Shown piece by piece: positions 1 to 6,727 of a stretch of DNA of 8,278 nt. Both the position numbers and the translations under genes were made by a program. A model generated the notes under the pieces. It was given only the letters and a program-made list of their open reading frames with translations, did not search any database and had not been told where the DNA came from. Source of the DNA: a bacterium (lineage in GTDB: Bacteria; Sumerlaeota; Sumerlaeia; MVZB01); the NCBI GenBank assembly GCA_023480605.1, contig JAMCWS010000078.1, positions 1 to 8,278 on the forward strand, in the 5' to 3' direction. Position 1 is the first letter of the stretch. The number at the start of each line of letters is the position of its first letter.

Positions 1-106
1 GCCGGCCGATGCCGAGAACCTTGAGGTCGCCCACCCGGGCCAGCAGGAGATCGGTGGCGCGCCGGAGTGGACGACGTCGGGCGATGGCATCGGAAAGTAT
101 GCTCAT
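1..106 (-). CDS. 5' end of an unidentified gene, translationally coupled to exeA (partial)
   Basis: An open frame begins with ATG at 106-104 and stays open to the window edge, giving 35 complete codons (MSILSDAIARRRPLRRA...). Its ATG overlaps the TGA stop of exeA as ATGA, the usual arrangement for translational coupling, and an AAGGT Shine-Dalgarno match (plus strand 114-118) sits 7 bases upstream inside exeA. The later codons mostly end in G or C, as in the neighbouring genes. Thus a real gene start is likely, but the product cannot be named from 35 residues. In classical exeAB/gspAB loci the partner of ExeA is the small membrane protein ExeB/GspB, and the 'MS-IL-DAI' opening is only faintly like that family, so this is a weak guess. 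No membrane segment is visible in the part present. Confidence 0.55.
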   Translation of the reverse strand, partial: MSILSDAIARRRPLRRATDLLLARVGDLKVLGIGR

Positions 107-1923
107 GAATATAACCTTGGGCGGCGCGGATTCATGCTGATGTCGAGTTGCGCGGCCGTCATCGGGTCAACCGCCCCCGTCGCCGGCAGGCCCAGGCGCG
201 TCTGAAACTTCTCGATGGCCTCGCGGGTCATGTCGCCGAACTGGCCGTCGGTGGTTCCCGTGTAGAGTCCCTGGCCGGCCAGCCAAATCTGAAGCTTGCG
301 CACCCGTTCGCTCTTTTCACCCTGAACGAGGCCGGTCAGATTCTCCTGGTCGCGGTAAAGCACCACGCAACCCAACACATGCGATTCGATGTCCTGGCGC
401 CGGACCATCTTCTTGCCGTGTGTCGGATCGAGCATCTCGAACACTTCGCCGCGCATCGAATCGATGACGCTGCAGGAACCCAATCCCTCGGCGCGGCCGT
501 CGAGCCGAACCAACACCGGCAGGTCCAGGCTCAGGGCATCATTCAGCTTATCGGCATTGATCGTGCGGAAATTGATCTGTTCCACCATCGCGGACAGATC
601 GTATTTGGCCACCTGCTCGGGCGTGGCGCTCTTGAAGACCGATAGGTCGACCGGCACGTCCCACAATTGCAGGATCATGACGTAAGCCGCCGGTTCGCAC
701 AACTCGGCCACGCGGACGCGCAGCACGCCATCGGCGTCGTTCTGCCAGTTCTCGAAAAGGTATGGGGTGGGTGATGGGCTGGGCGTCGCCGTCGCCGCCG
801 GCGTGGGCGACGGCGCGGGGGTGAAGGCCGGCGTCGGAGAAGAGCCCGGCGCCGGCGCGTTCTCGATGATCTCGCCCTCCCCGGTCGGGAAGGCGATCGG
901 CGTCGCCGCCGGGGCCGCCGCGGTGCGCACGGCGGGCGCCTCCCCCTGGCGGCCGGCCAGCCAGATGCCGAAATAGACGCCCGACGTGATGATTATCACG
1001 GCCAGCACCGCGAGTCCCAGGCGCATCAGCACCCACAGGGCCCGGTTGGGAGCCGGCAGCAGCGGTCCGGCAAGCGAACCCGAGCCGCCGCCCGTTGGCC
1101 CCGCGATGGCCTGGTTTTCGCCGCGCACCTCGTTGACGGCCCGGTGGACGATCTTGTCATCGATCTCGAAGGTGCCCTGTATATAACCGACCAACAGGCA
1201 GCGGTCGCAGATGACGTTGATGCGCCGCGGCACCCCGCGCGAAAAGTGGAAGATGAGTTTATACGACAGCGGCGCGAAATTAACCTCGACCTGCGGTTCG
1301 GCCACCGACAAGCGGTGCTTGATGTAGTCCGGAATCTCCTTCTCGTCGAGCGCCGTGATGTGATAGCGCACCGTGATGCGCTGGTTGAGTTGCTCGAGTT
1401 CGGGCAGCGACAGGGTCCGGCGCAACTCGGGCTGGCCGACGAGGATGATCTGCAGCAACTTGGCCGTCTCGGTCTCCAGGTTGCTGATCATCCGGATCTG
1501 TTCGAGCGTCTCGGGCCGCAGGTTCTGGGCCTCGTCGATAATCAACACGACGTTGTGCCCCTGGGAAAATTCGTCGACCAGGTATTCGTTGAGAACGTCG
1601 AGCAGCACCTTCTTGGAATCCGAATCGGCCGGCAGTCCAAATCCCTCGTTGATCGTTTTGAGCAGTTCCAGGTCCGTCAGGTAGGAGTTGAGCACAACGG
1701 CCGTCTTCACCTGCTCGGGATCGAGCTGGGCCAGCAGGGCGCGGCAAAGGGTCGTCTTGCCGCAGCCGATTTCGCCGGTCAGGCAGATGAACCCCTTGCG
1801 TTCCTGGACGCCGAACAACAGCGCCGCCAGCGCCTCCTGGTGGCGGTGACTCAGAAAGAGAAACTTGGAGTCGGGAGTCAGGTTGAAGGGGGCTTCTTTG
1901 AAGCCATAAAACTGGAGGTACAT
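103..1923 (-). CDS. exeA: ExeA/GspA-type AAA ATPase with C39-like and peptidoglycan-binding C-terminal domains
   Basis: The 606-residue product opens with the family signature MYLQFYGFKEAPFNLTPD. Walker A is TGEIGCGKTT (49-58), Walker B is VVLIIDEAQ (125-133), and a sensor-like VGQPELR follows at 162-168. A single membrane segment lies at about 296-322, followed by a Pro/Thr/Ala linker (331-388), a C39-peptidase-like fold (about 400-525) and a PG_binding_1 domain (about 533-594, with GxxxGxTDGxFG and AIEKFQ). ExeA with ExeB helps assemble the type II secretion secretin through peptidoglycan; related ATPases also serve exopolysaccharide/PEP-CTERM loci, so the exact system is uncertain. The C39-like domain keeps C409 and the late DPTHG (499-503), but has S-C-S where active C39 enzymes carry the catalytic His, so it is probably a binding module. 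The ATG at 1923 has GGAAG 8 bases upstream. The stop overlaps the next gene. Confidence 0.9.
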   Translation of the reverse strand: MYLQFYGFKEAPFNLTPDSKFLFLSHRHQEALAALLFGVQERKGFICLTGEIGCGKTTLCRALLAQLDPEQVKTAVVLNSYLTDLELLKTINEGFGLPADSDSKKVLLDVLNEYLVDEFSQGHNVVLIIDEAQNLRPETLEQIRMISNLETETAKLLQIILVGQPELRRTLSLPELEQLNQRITVRYHITALDEKEIPDYIKHRLSVAEPQVEVNFAPLSYKLIFHFSRGVPRRINVICDRCLLVGYIQGTFEIDDKIVHRAVNEVRGENQAIAGPTGGGSGSLAGPLLPAPNRALWVLMRLGLAVLAVIIITSGVYFGIWLAGRQGEAPAVRTAAAPAATPIAFPTGEGEIIENAPAPGSSPTPAFTPAPSPTPAATATPSPSPTPYLFENWQNDADGVLRVRVAELCEPAAYVMILQLWDVPVDLSVFKSATPEQVAKYDLSAMVEQINFRTINADKLNDALSLDLPVLVRLDGRAEGLGSCSVIDSMRGEVFEMLDPTHGKKMVRRQDIESHVLGCVVLYRDQENLTGLVQGEKSERVRKLQIWLAGQGLYTGTTDGQFGDMTREAIEKFQTRLGLPATGAVDPMTAAQLDISMNPRRPRLYS

Positions 1924-2080
1924 GGTTGTTTCTTCCGCCGGACGAATTCATACGCTGCCGTCGATTGGCCGGGCACATTTGTGTCAATGATGCGTAGCCA
2001 TCCGCGCCATTGCAAGGATTATCAACGCGATGCGAGGCTTCCGGCGCAAGACCCGAAGAACGCGGATTCAAAAACGCAAA

Positions 2081-2136
2081 ACGCGAAATTCATGGGGACG
2101 CAATCCCGGCGGCCTCACGCGTATGACATTTCGCAT
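2081..2136. repeat. Imperfect inverted repeat (possible hairpin) between motB and exeA
   Basis: The left arm ACGCGAAATTCAT (2081-2093) is nearly the reverse complement of the right arm ATGACATTTCGCAT (2123-2136), with one extra base and one mismatch. The 29-base loop has its own small GGGA/TCCC stem. The 7-mer ATTTCGC is repeated in tandem at 2128-2134 and 2135-2141. It could form a stem in the exeA leader RNA, act as a protein site, or be part of a dispersed intergenic repeat; the sequence alone does not decide. Confidence 0.45.
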
Positions 2137-2150
2137 TTCGCATACTGTGT

Positions 2151-2179
2151 ATTATAATTTACAATTAATAATTAATAAT
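2151..2179 (-). promoter_or_regulatory. Candidate sigma-70 promoter for exeA
   Basis: On the minus strand a perfect TATAAT (2156-2151) lies 17 bases after ATTATT (2179-2174), a poor -35 box. It would give a leader of roughly 220 nt before the exeA ATG, containing the inverted repeat at 2081-2136. The flanking DNA is so AT-rich that a -10 match may arise by chance, and another TATAAT is present on the plus strand at 2153-2158. Confidence 0.25.
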
Positions 2180-2203
2180 TTATAAATCATTATCAATCCA
2201 TCG

Positions 2204-3169
2204 TCATCCCGGTTCCCTGGATTTCGCGGCGTCGTTGAGGATGACGATGTCCACCCGCCGGTTTTTCTGCTTGCCGTCGGGCGTGGAGTTGTCGGCGATC
2301 GGGCGCCATTCGCCGTATCCGGCGGCGCTCAGGTTCTCGGGGGGGAAGTGATATTGCTGGATCATGAAATCCATGATCCGCGTGGCTCGCATGGCCGACA
2401 ATTCGCTGTTGCTGCGGAATTTGCCCGACGTGACCGGCGTGTCGTCGGTATGGCCTTCGATGCGGATTTGAAACGACCGGTTGCGCAGGGCGTTGATGAT
2501 TTTGTCAAGCTGGTAATGCGATTGCGGCAGCACGTCGGCCTCGCCGGGGGGGAAAAACGCCGCCTCGCCCAGGCTGATGACCATCCCCCGCTTCTCCTGG
2601 CGAACCTCGACCTTGCCTTGCAGGCCCGCCGTGTCGAGCAATTCCTTGATTTCGGCCGCCAGGGCTTCGTTGCCCTGGCCTTCGGATTGGCCCAGGCTCG
2701 AGCCTCCCGGCGGCGTGGGCGTGGGCGCGGGGGTCGGCAAGGGGGGTGGGGTCGGCTTGACCGAGGCCGCCCGGCCGTCGGCGGTCCGTTTGCTCTCGGG
2801 TTCGCCTTCAGGCCCATTCTTCTTGAAGATGGCGAATCCGTCCAAGGGGCTTTCGAGTTCCGTCCCGTCGCCGCCGGCCCCCTTGCCCGCCTTGGGCCCG
2901 GCCCCCGGATTGGGGAAGATGGTGAAGATGACCGATCCATTGGGATTGGCGTCGGCTTCGACCGCCACGTGCGGCGCCATCACGGCCGACGGACCTTCTT
3001 CGAACGCCGTCGTCAGCGACTTGGCCGCCTTGGCCCACTTCTCCTTGTCGGCGTTGCTGATGGCGAACAGCATCGTGAAGGTGGCGAACAGCAGCGTGAT
3101 GAAATCCGCGTAGCTGACCAGCCACCGTTCGTGGTTGACGTGTTCGGCGGGTTTTTTCCTGCGGGCCAT
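2204..3169 (-). CDS. motB: MotB-type stator protein with OmpA-like peptidoglycan-binding domain
   Basis: This is the peptidoglycan-anchored half of an ion-driven stator. From the ATG at 3169 (321 residues) there is a basic N-terminus, one membrane helix with the SYADFITLL signature (about 17-38) carrying the ion-binding Asp at residue 22, a long linker (about 45-165) with a Pro/Thr-rich core (137-157), and an OmpA/MotB domain (about 185-312) with IEGHTDDTPV, SNSELSAMRATRIMDFM, GYGEWRP and NRRVDIVI. The linker is longer than in classical MotB, where the plug and a short spacer suffice. A GTG at 3178 would add three residues, but it has no Shine-Dalgarno, whereas the ATG has AAGTGAG just upstream; I prefer the ATG. 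The gene follows motA by 24 bases (15 if GTG is used), so the two are surely co-transcribed. It could serve flagella or another rotary/gliding device. Confidence 0.93.
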   Translation of the reverse strand: MARRKKPAEHVNHERWLVSYADFITLLFATFTMLFAISNADKEKWAKAAKSLTTAFEEGPSAVMAPHVAVEADANPNGSVIFTIFPNPGAGPKAGKGAGGDGTELESPLDGFAIFKKNGPEGEPESKRTADGRAASVKPTPPPLPTPAPTPTPPGGSSLGQSEGQGNEALAAEIKELLDTAGLQGKVEVRQEKRGMVISLGEAAFFPPGEADVLPQSHYQLDKIINALRNRSFQIRIEGHTDDTPVTSGKFRSNSELSAMRATRIMDFMIQQYHFPPENLSAAGYGEWRPIADNSTPDGKQKNRRVDIVILNDAAKSREPG

Positions 3170-3193
3170 GGCGCTCACTTGCCCGGCGGCGCT

Positions 3194-3991
3194 TTACGCG
3201 GCGCCCTTGGTTTCGTAGCGGGCCTTTTGCTTGAGGCTCAGGTAACTCTTGAGCTGTTCTTCAATGATGCTGTGGTTGATCCCCTCCTGGATGAGGAGCA
3301 CCCCTTTGAGCATGATCTCGCGCAACCTGAGCTTCTCTTTGGTCGAGTAACGCAATTTGTTCGAAAACGGCAGGAAGATCAGGTTGGCCGAGCCGACGCC
3401 GTAAACCGTCGCCACGAACGCCACCGCGATACCCCCGCCCAGCTTGGCCGGGTCCGACAGGTTGCTCATCACGTGAATGAGCCCGAGCACGGCCCCCAGA
3501 ATGCCGACCGTCGGGGCATAACCGCCGGCCGCCTCCCAGAACTTGACGGCCCCCTCCTGCTCCTCCTCGAACGTGGCCAGTTCGGTTTCCATCGTCTCGA
3601 TGAGTTGCTTGGGCTCGAGCCCGTCGACGGCCATGCGCAGAGCCTTCGAGAAAAACGGATCGTCAAGATTGCTGATTTCCTTCTCCAGCGCCAGGATGCC
3701 CTCGCGGCGCGCCCGCTTGGCAAACTCGACGATCTGGGCGATGGTCAGCTCGGGATTGAGACTCTTGCGTTTGAACACCGAAACGATCGACTTGAGCGAG
3801 GCGATCGAGGTCGCCAGCGGAAATTGCAGGACGCAGGCCCCGGCCGTGCCCCCCAGCACGATCATCGCCGCCGTCTCCTGGAGCAGCTTGCTCAGCGATT
3901 CGGACGCGGGCGCCCCCCCGCCTTCGAGGGTATTGCCCCACAGGATCAAACCGAAACTCAAGACCAGACCGATGATCGATGCAAGATCCAT
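3194..3991 (-). CDS. motA: MotA-type stator ion-channel protein
   Basis: The 265-residue product starts MDLASIIGLVLSFGLIL and fits MotA/PomA in length. Membrane segments lie at about 3-19, 38-60, 155-178 and 188-210. The cytoplasmic loop contains AKRARREGILALE (91-103), matching the family's charged segment that contacts the rotor protein FliG. The conserved prolines appear in GGYAPTVGILGAVLGLIHVM (P160) and IFLPFSNKL (P208). With MotB it forms the channel that turns ion flow into torque. I chose ATG at 3991 because it gives the canonical N-terminus; longer frames lack a start signal. The only Shine-Dalgarno-like word is AGGA, 13 bases upstream, rather distant. No rotor or other flagellar gene is in the window, so a non-flagellar role remains possible. 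Confidence 0.94.
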   Translation of the reverse strand: MDLASIIGLVLSFGLILWGNTLEGGGAPASESLSKLLQETAAMIVLGGTAGACVLQFPLATSIASLKSIVSVFKRKSLNPELTIAQIVEFAKRARREGILALEKEISNLDDPFFSKALRMAVDGLEPKQLIETMETELATFEEEQEGAVKFWEAAGGYAPTVGILGAVLGLIHVMSNLSDPAKLGGGIAVAFVATVYGVGSANLIFLPFSNKLRYSTKEKLRLREIMLKGVLLIQEGINHSIIEEQLKSYLSLKQKARYETKGAA

Positions 3992-4147
3992 TGCGTTGGA
4001 GTCATCCTGTGAAAACAATATGCAAACCACGCCGGGCGCCGGGCGCGAGGTCTGGGGCGGCCCCGCAGCGCAACGCACCCGTCGCCGGGCGGGCTGAGTT
4101 GCTCCCTCATGTCACCCATCGTCTCAATCGGGGGGAATCTTTAAGGA
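3992..4147. other. Anti-sigma/motA intergenic region
   Basis: This 156-bp spacer is GC-rich with three direct copies of GCCGGGCG-like words (about 4030-4045 and 4083-4090) and a short GGGG/CCCC stem near 4057-4067 without a T-tract. I see neither a FliA-type (TAAA-N15-GCCGATAA) nor a sigma-54 (GG-N10-GC) promoter. MotA could be read from the sigma operon or from a weak promoter I cannot identify. Confidence 0.5.
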
Positions 4148-5938
4148 TTATTCGATCTCGAGGCGAACCTCGATCGTCCCGCCGCGCGCCGGTGGCCCGG
4201 CTTGGGCGAGCGGCGCGCGTTCACGCTCCACACCGGCCGGCGGCGCGGCCGTGCCCGTCAGCAGGCCGCGGCCGGCCGTCACCTGGTAAAAAGCGCCCTG
4301 GGGCGGCGCCGGAAGCGCCTTGGCCGTCCCCTTCGGGGCGCCCGCGTCCGCCGGAGCAGTCGCGCCCGCCGCCGGGGCAATACCCAGCCGTTCCAGACGG
4401 CCAAGGAAGTCCCGAAGTTGGCTCTCCGTCATCGCGCAGCGCACGCGCCACAGACCCTTGCCGCCCGGAACGGGAGCGGTGCTCAGAATCCGACCCCCGG
4501 CCTGGGCCACCGCCGACTCGACCTGGCGCTCGGTAACCGGTCGTTGCGCCGCGCCACGATCCTGCGACGGCGTCGACGGCTCGGTCTGGATTCGCAGCCC
4601 TTCGCCCGGCGTCAGAAGCCGGTTAACCATTTCGCCTCGCCGGGTCGCCGGTACCGCGGGCGCGCGCCCCGCCGGCACGCCCACCGGGGAAGTGAGCGAC
4701 TTGACGCCATACGCGTTAAGAGATGCCGGCCCGCCCGCCCCGACGGTTTTTTCCTGGATGTGGGCGGCGTATCCCGCCTCCTCGAGCGCCACCGAGCCGG
4801 GCGCTCCGCCCAGGTGGATCCGCATCGCCACCATCCGCTCGCCGCCGGGTACGCCACCGGGGGCGTTGCCCGCCTCGACCGGACTGACGCTTGGTGTCGC
4901 CGACGCCGACGCGGCGGGCAGGGCGGCCGACGGCATCGGTGCGCCGAGAACGGGTTGACCGGCCGCCAAAGCCGCCGGGGCCGCGCTCGCCGCTGCCGGA
5001 ACCGTCGCGGCGGGTTCCGCCGCCAATCCGGCCTGACGACCGCCGGCGGCGGTTCCGTCCTGCGCCCGTACCCCCGTAAAAACGCCCTTGGCCGAGTAAC
5101 TTGCACCGGCCGGGGCGGTCCGCGATGCGGCGGCGGAAACCACCGGAGTGGCGATGGTCGCGGGAGACGGTGCCGGAGCGACCGCCTTCTCCTCGGCGAG
5201 GGCCAATTGAAGATCGCGAAGGGAATCCACGCGACCTGCGGCGCTTTCAGGCGCGCCCGCCTGCGGAGCCGGCATGGTTTTGGCCAAGGAGCCAATGGAA
5301 CCAACGGAACGGGTGCGAGCGGTGGATACCGATTTTTGCGGCTCTGCTTTGGCCTTGACCGCGGGAGCGGCGGAGGCCGACAGTCCGGTCGCCGGTTCGG
5401 CCTGGGCAAGTTCGAACTCCCGATTCGCCTCGTCCGTCTTTTCGGCCGCAATATCGCCCCTCGCCACGGCCATGCCGTTTTTCCCGCTCTCGCCCGCCGC
5501 CGCCGGCCTTTTGGCTCCCGTCCCGGCCGTCGTCTCGATGCCCAAGATCGTCGGCTGAATCGATTGCGCGAGTTCGCGTTTCCGGATGGCGGATTCCTCG
5601 GCGCCCTGGCGCCAGAGCAGCGCGGCCTCCACCGTCACCAGCGCCATCGCGGCCAATCCGAATCCCCAGCGCAAAACCGGCGCGCGCCACAACGGCCGGC
5701 GCACGGGTGCCGCCTCCGTTTCCAGGCGTGCCAGCACGGCGCGGGTTAACCCGGGCGGGGCGTGATTGGGTCCGCAGCCGCCGAGCAGGATGGCGAGGCG
5801 ACGCTCCTGGCGGGCCCGTTCGCCCAGGGCGGGGTCGGCCGCGCACAAAGCGGCGAGTCTTTCCCGCCCGGCTTCGTCCAGCCGTCCGTCCAATTCCGCT
5901 TCCAGGAGTTGATCGAATTCCCAATTCACCGTCGCCAT
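4148..5938 (-). CDS. Probable membrane anti-sigma factor, zinc-less, with large Ala/Pro-rich extracytoplasmic region
   Basis: The 596-residue product lies 23 bases behind the ECF sigma gene, the usual place for the cognate anti-sigma factor. Residues 1-75 are a helical cytoplasmic domain (FDQLLEAELDGRLDEAGRERL) like anti-sigma domains but with no HxxxCxxC zinc motif. One membrane helix follows at about 89-109. The outer part is mostly Ala/Pro/Gly-rich and apparently disordered (110-465), with a segment around 366-395 that may be folded, then a compact stretch (468-522: VESAVAQAGGRILS...WRVRCAMTESQLRDFLGRLERLG) that recalls DUF4349-like domains of other anti-sigma-type membrane proteins, and the tail IEVRLEIE. 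Signals sensed there would release the sigma factor; this role is inferred from position and topology. At ATG 5938 the AAGGG is only one base away; GTG at 5929 has better spacing and would remove three residues. Confidence 0.7.
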   Translation of the reverse strand: MATVNWEFDQLLEAELDGRLDEAGRERLAALCAADPALGERARQERRLAILLGGCGPNHAPPGLTRAVLARLETEAAPVRRPLWRAPVLRWGFGLAAMALVTVEAALLWRQGAEESAIRKRELAQSIQPTILGIETTAGTGAKRPAAAGESGKNGMAVARGDIAAEKTDEANREFELAQAEPATGLSASAAPAVKAKAEPQKSVSTARTRSVGSIGSLAKTMPAPQAGAPESAAGRVDSLRDLQLALAEEKAVAPAPSPATIATPVVSAAASRTAPAGASYSAKGVFTGVRAQDGTAAGGRQAGLAAEPAATVPAAASAAPAALAAGQPVLGAPMPSAALPAASASATPSVSPVEAGNAPGGVPGGERMVAMRIHLGGAPGSVALEEAGYAAHIQEKTVGAGGPASLNAYGVKSLTSPVGVPAGRAPAVPATRRGEMVNRLLTPGEGLRIQTEPSTPSQDRGAAQRPVTERQVESAVAQAGGRILSTAPVPGGKGLWRVRCAMTESQLRDFLGRLERLGIAPAAGATAPADAGAPKGTAKALPAPPQGAFYQVTAGRGLLTGTAAPPAGVERERAPLAQAGPPARGGTIEVRLEIE

Positions 5939-5961
5939 GCCCTTATGATCGCCAAACGTTC

Positions 5962-6651
5962 CTAAATGTAATCCTTCATCTTCTCGCGCAATTCGGCCCG
6001 CGCGCGGTTGATGCGCGACTTGACCGTCCCCAACGAAATGTCCAGCGTCGCGGCAATCTCCTCGTAGGCCAGTCCATCGGCAAATCGCAGAAGCAGGATT
6101 TCACGGTGCTCGGCGCTCAATTCCCCCATCTTCGTTTCCAGGATCGCGAAGGCTTCGCGTCCGGCCGCTTCCTGCCGGGGCGAAGGCGCGCTGTCGGGCG
6201 GATCGAAGGCCGTTTTCTCGTCGTCGCCCGCCTGGCCGCCCAGATCCTCGAGTGAAAACGTCTGCGCGCGCCGCCGCCGCCGCCACCATCCCTGGCGGTT
6301 GCGCACCTGATTGTCAACGATCCGCATGAGCCAGAACCAGAAGGGGGCATCGCCGCGATACTGCCCGATCTTGCGCAAACAGATGATAAACACGTCCTGG
6401 GTGACTTCCCACGCTTCGTCGGGGTCGCCGATCCGGTAGCGTGCCCGCCGCCAAACCCGATCCTGGTAACACTCGATGATGCGCGCCAGAGCATCGCGGT
6501 CGCCTTCTTGGGCGGCGCGGACCCATTGGGCGACCTGCGCCTCCTCGGCCGCCCGCTCCGCGCCCCCCTGTCCCGATCCGGCCGAATCGTTCGGCCCGGC
6601 CTGATTCATGGGACACGGTTGGCCCGATATTTGTTCCCTCGAGAAAGACAA
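5962..6651 (-). CDS. ECF-family RNA polymerase sigma factor (RpoE-like)
   Basis: The product carries a sigma-2 region (about 40-118: ALARIIECYQDRVWRRARYR, then DEAWEVTQDVFIICLRKIGQYRG and FWFWLMRIVDNQVRNR) and a sigma-4 region (about 165-225: LSAEHREILLLRFADGLAYEEIAATLDISLGTVKSRINRARAELREKM) with the DNA-binding helix-turn-helix. There is no region 3, which defines the ECF group. It redirects RNA polymerase to a small regulon and is probably held at the membrane by the product of the next gene. I chose the TTG at 6651 because GGGAGG lies 10 bases upstream; an ATG at 6609 would drop 14 poorly conserved residues but has no Shine-Dalgarno. Between the two domains lies an Arg-rich patch (WWRRRRRAQ, 122-130) and an acidic linker. 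A sigma-70-like promoter precedes the gene. Confidence 0.93.
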   Translation of the reverse strand: MSFSREQISGQPCPMNQAGPNDSAGSGQGGAERAAEEAQVAQWVRAAQEGDRDALARIIECYQDRVWRRARYRIGDPDEAWEVTQDVFIICLRKIGQYRGDAPFWFWLMRIVDNQVRNRQGWWRRRRRAQTFSLEDLGGQAGDDEKTAFDPPDSAPSPRQEAAGREAFAILETKMGELSAEHREILLLRFADGLAYEEIAATLDISLGTVKSRINRARAELREKMKDYI

Positions 6652-6661
6652 GCCGACATCG

Positions 6662-6667
6662 CCTCCC
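6662..6667 (-). promoter_or_regulatory. Ribosome binding site deciding the sigma factor start
   Basis: GGGAGG on the minus strand lies 10 bases before TTG 6651. It is the best Shine-Dalgarno in the region and the reason for preferring the TTG over ATG 6609. It also precedes an out-of-frame ATG (5'-GGGAGGCGATG) that opens a short frame ending near 6606, so some initiation there could lower sigma factor translation. Confidence 0.5.
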
Positions 6668-6694
6668 GTTGGGATGACGGAATCAACTGAAATG

Positions 6695-6721
6695 ATTGTA
6701 GCGCGTCGCAGTCCGTATCAA
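6695..6721 (-). promoter_or_regulatory. Candidate sigma-70 promoter of the sigma/anti-sigma operon
   Basis: The minus strand has TACAAT (6700-6695) as a -10 box, 15 bases after TTGATA (6721-6716); TTTTGA two bases farther upstream gives a 17-base spacer. Transcription would start near 6688 and leave a leader of about 37 nt with the GGGAGG site. This implies housekeeping expression of the pair. A GGAACT word farther upstream resembles an ECF -35 box but has no convincing -10 partner. Confidence 0.45.
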
Positions 6722-6727
6722 AAGGAA

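Larger units (their letters stand above)
1924..2203. other. motB-exeA intergenic region, part AT-rich
   Basis: This 280-bp spacer holds no convincing gene; frames through it are shadows without start signals or GC-ending codons. The part next to motB (about 2142-2200) is nearly all A and T, built of repeated TTAATAA-like words, in sharp contrast to the GC-rich surroundings. The middle holds an inverted repeat (2081-2136). The part next to exeA is ordinary GC-rich DNA and provides the exeA ribosome binding site. I see no clear GC-hairpin-plus-T-tract terminator after motB. Confidence 0.6.

Noticed and set aside
1144..2157. Plus-strand frame of 337 codons opposite exeA and running into the spacer
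   Set aside because: Nearly all of it mirrors exeA, and the rest crosses the AT-rich spacer without domain-like sequence.
2348..4012. Long plus-strand open frame of 554 codons opposite motB and motA
   Set aside because: It is antisense to two well-recognised genes, and its Arg/Gly/Leu-rich product looks like the mirror of GC-rich codons.
3992..4147. FliA or sigma-54 promoter before motA
   Set aside because: A TTAAAG word near 4140 and a TTTGCA near 4024 recall such promoters, but spacing to partner elements is wrong in both cases.
4202..5749. Long plus-strand open frame of 515 codons opposite the anti-sigma gene
   Set aside because: The translation is Arg/Gly-rich low complexity, typical of the reverse strand of Ala/Pro-rich coding DNA; no domain is recognisable.
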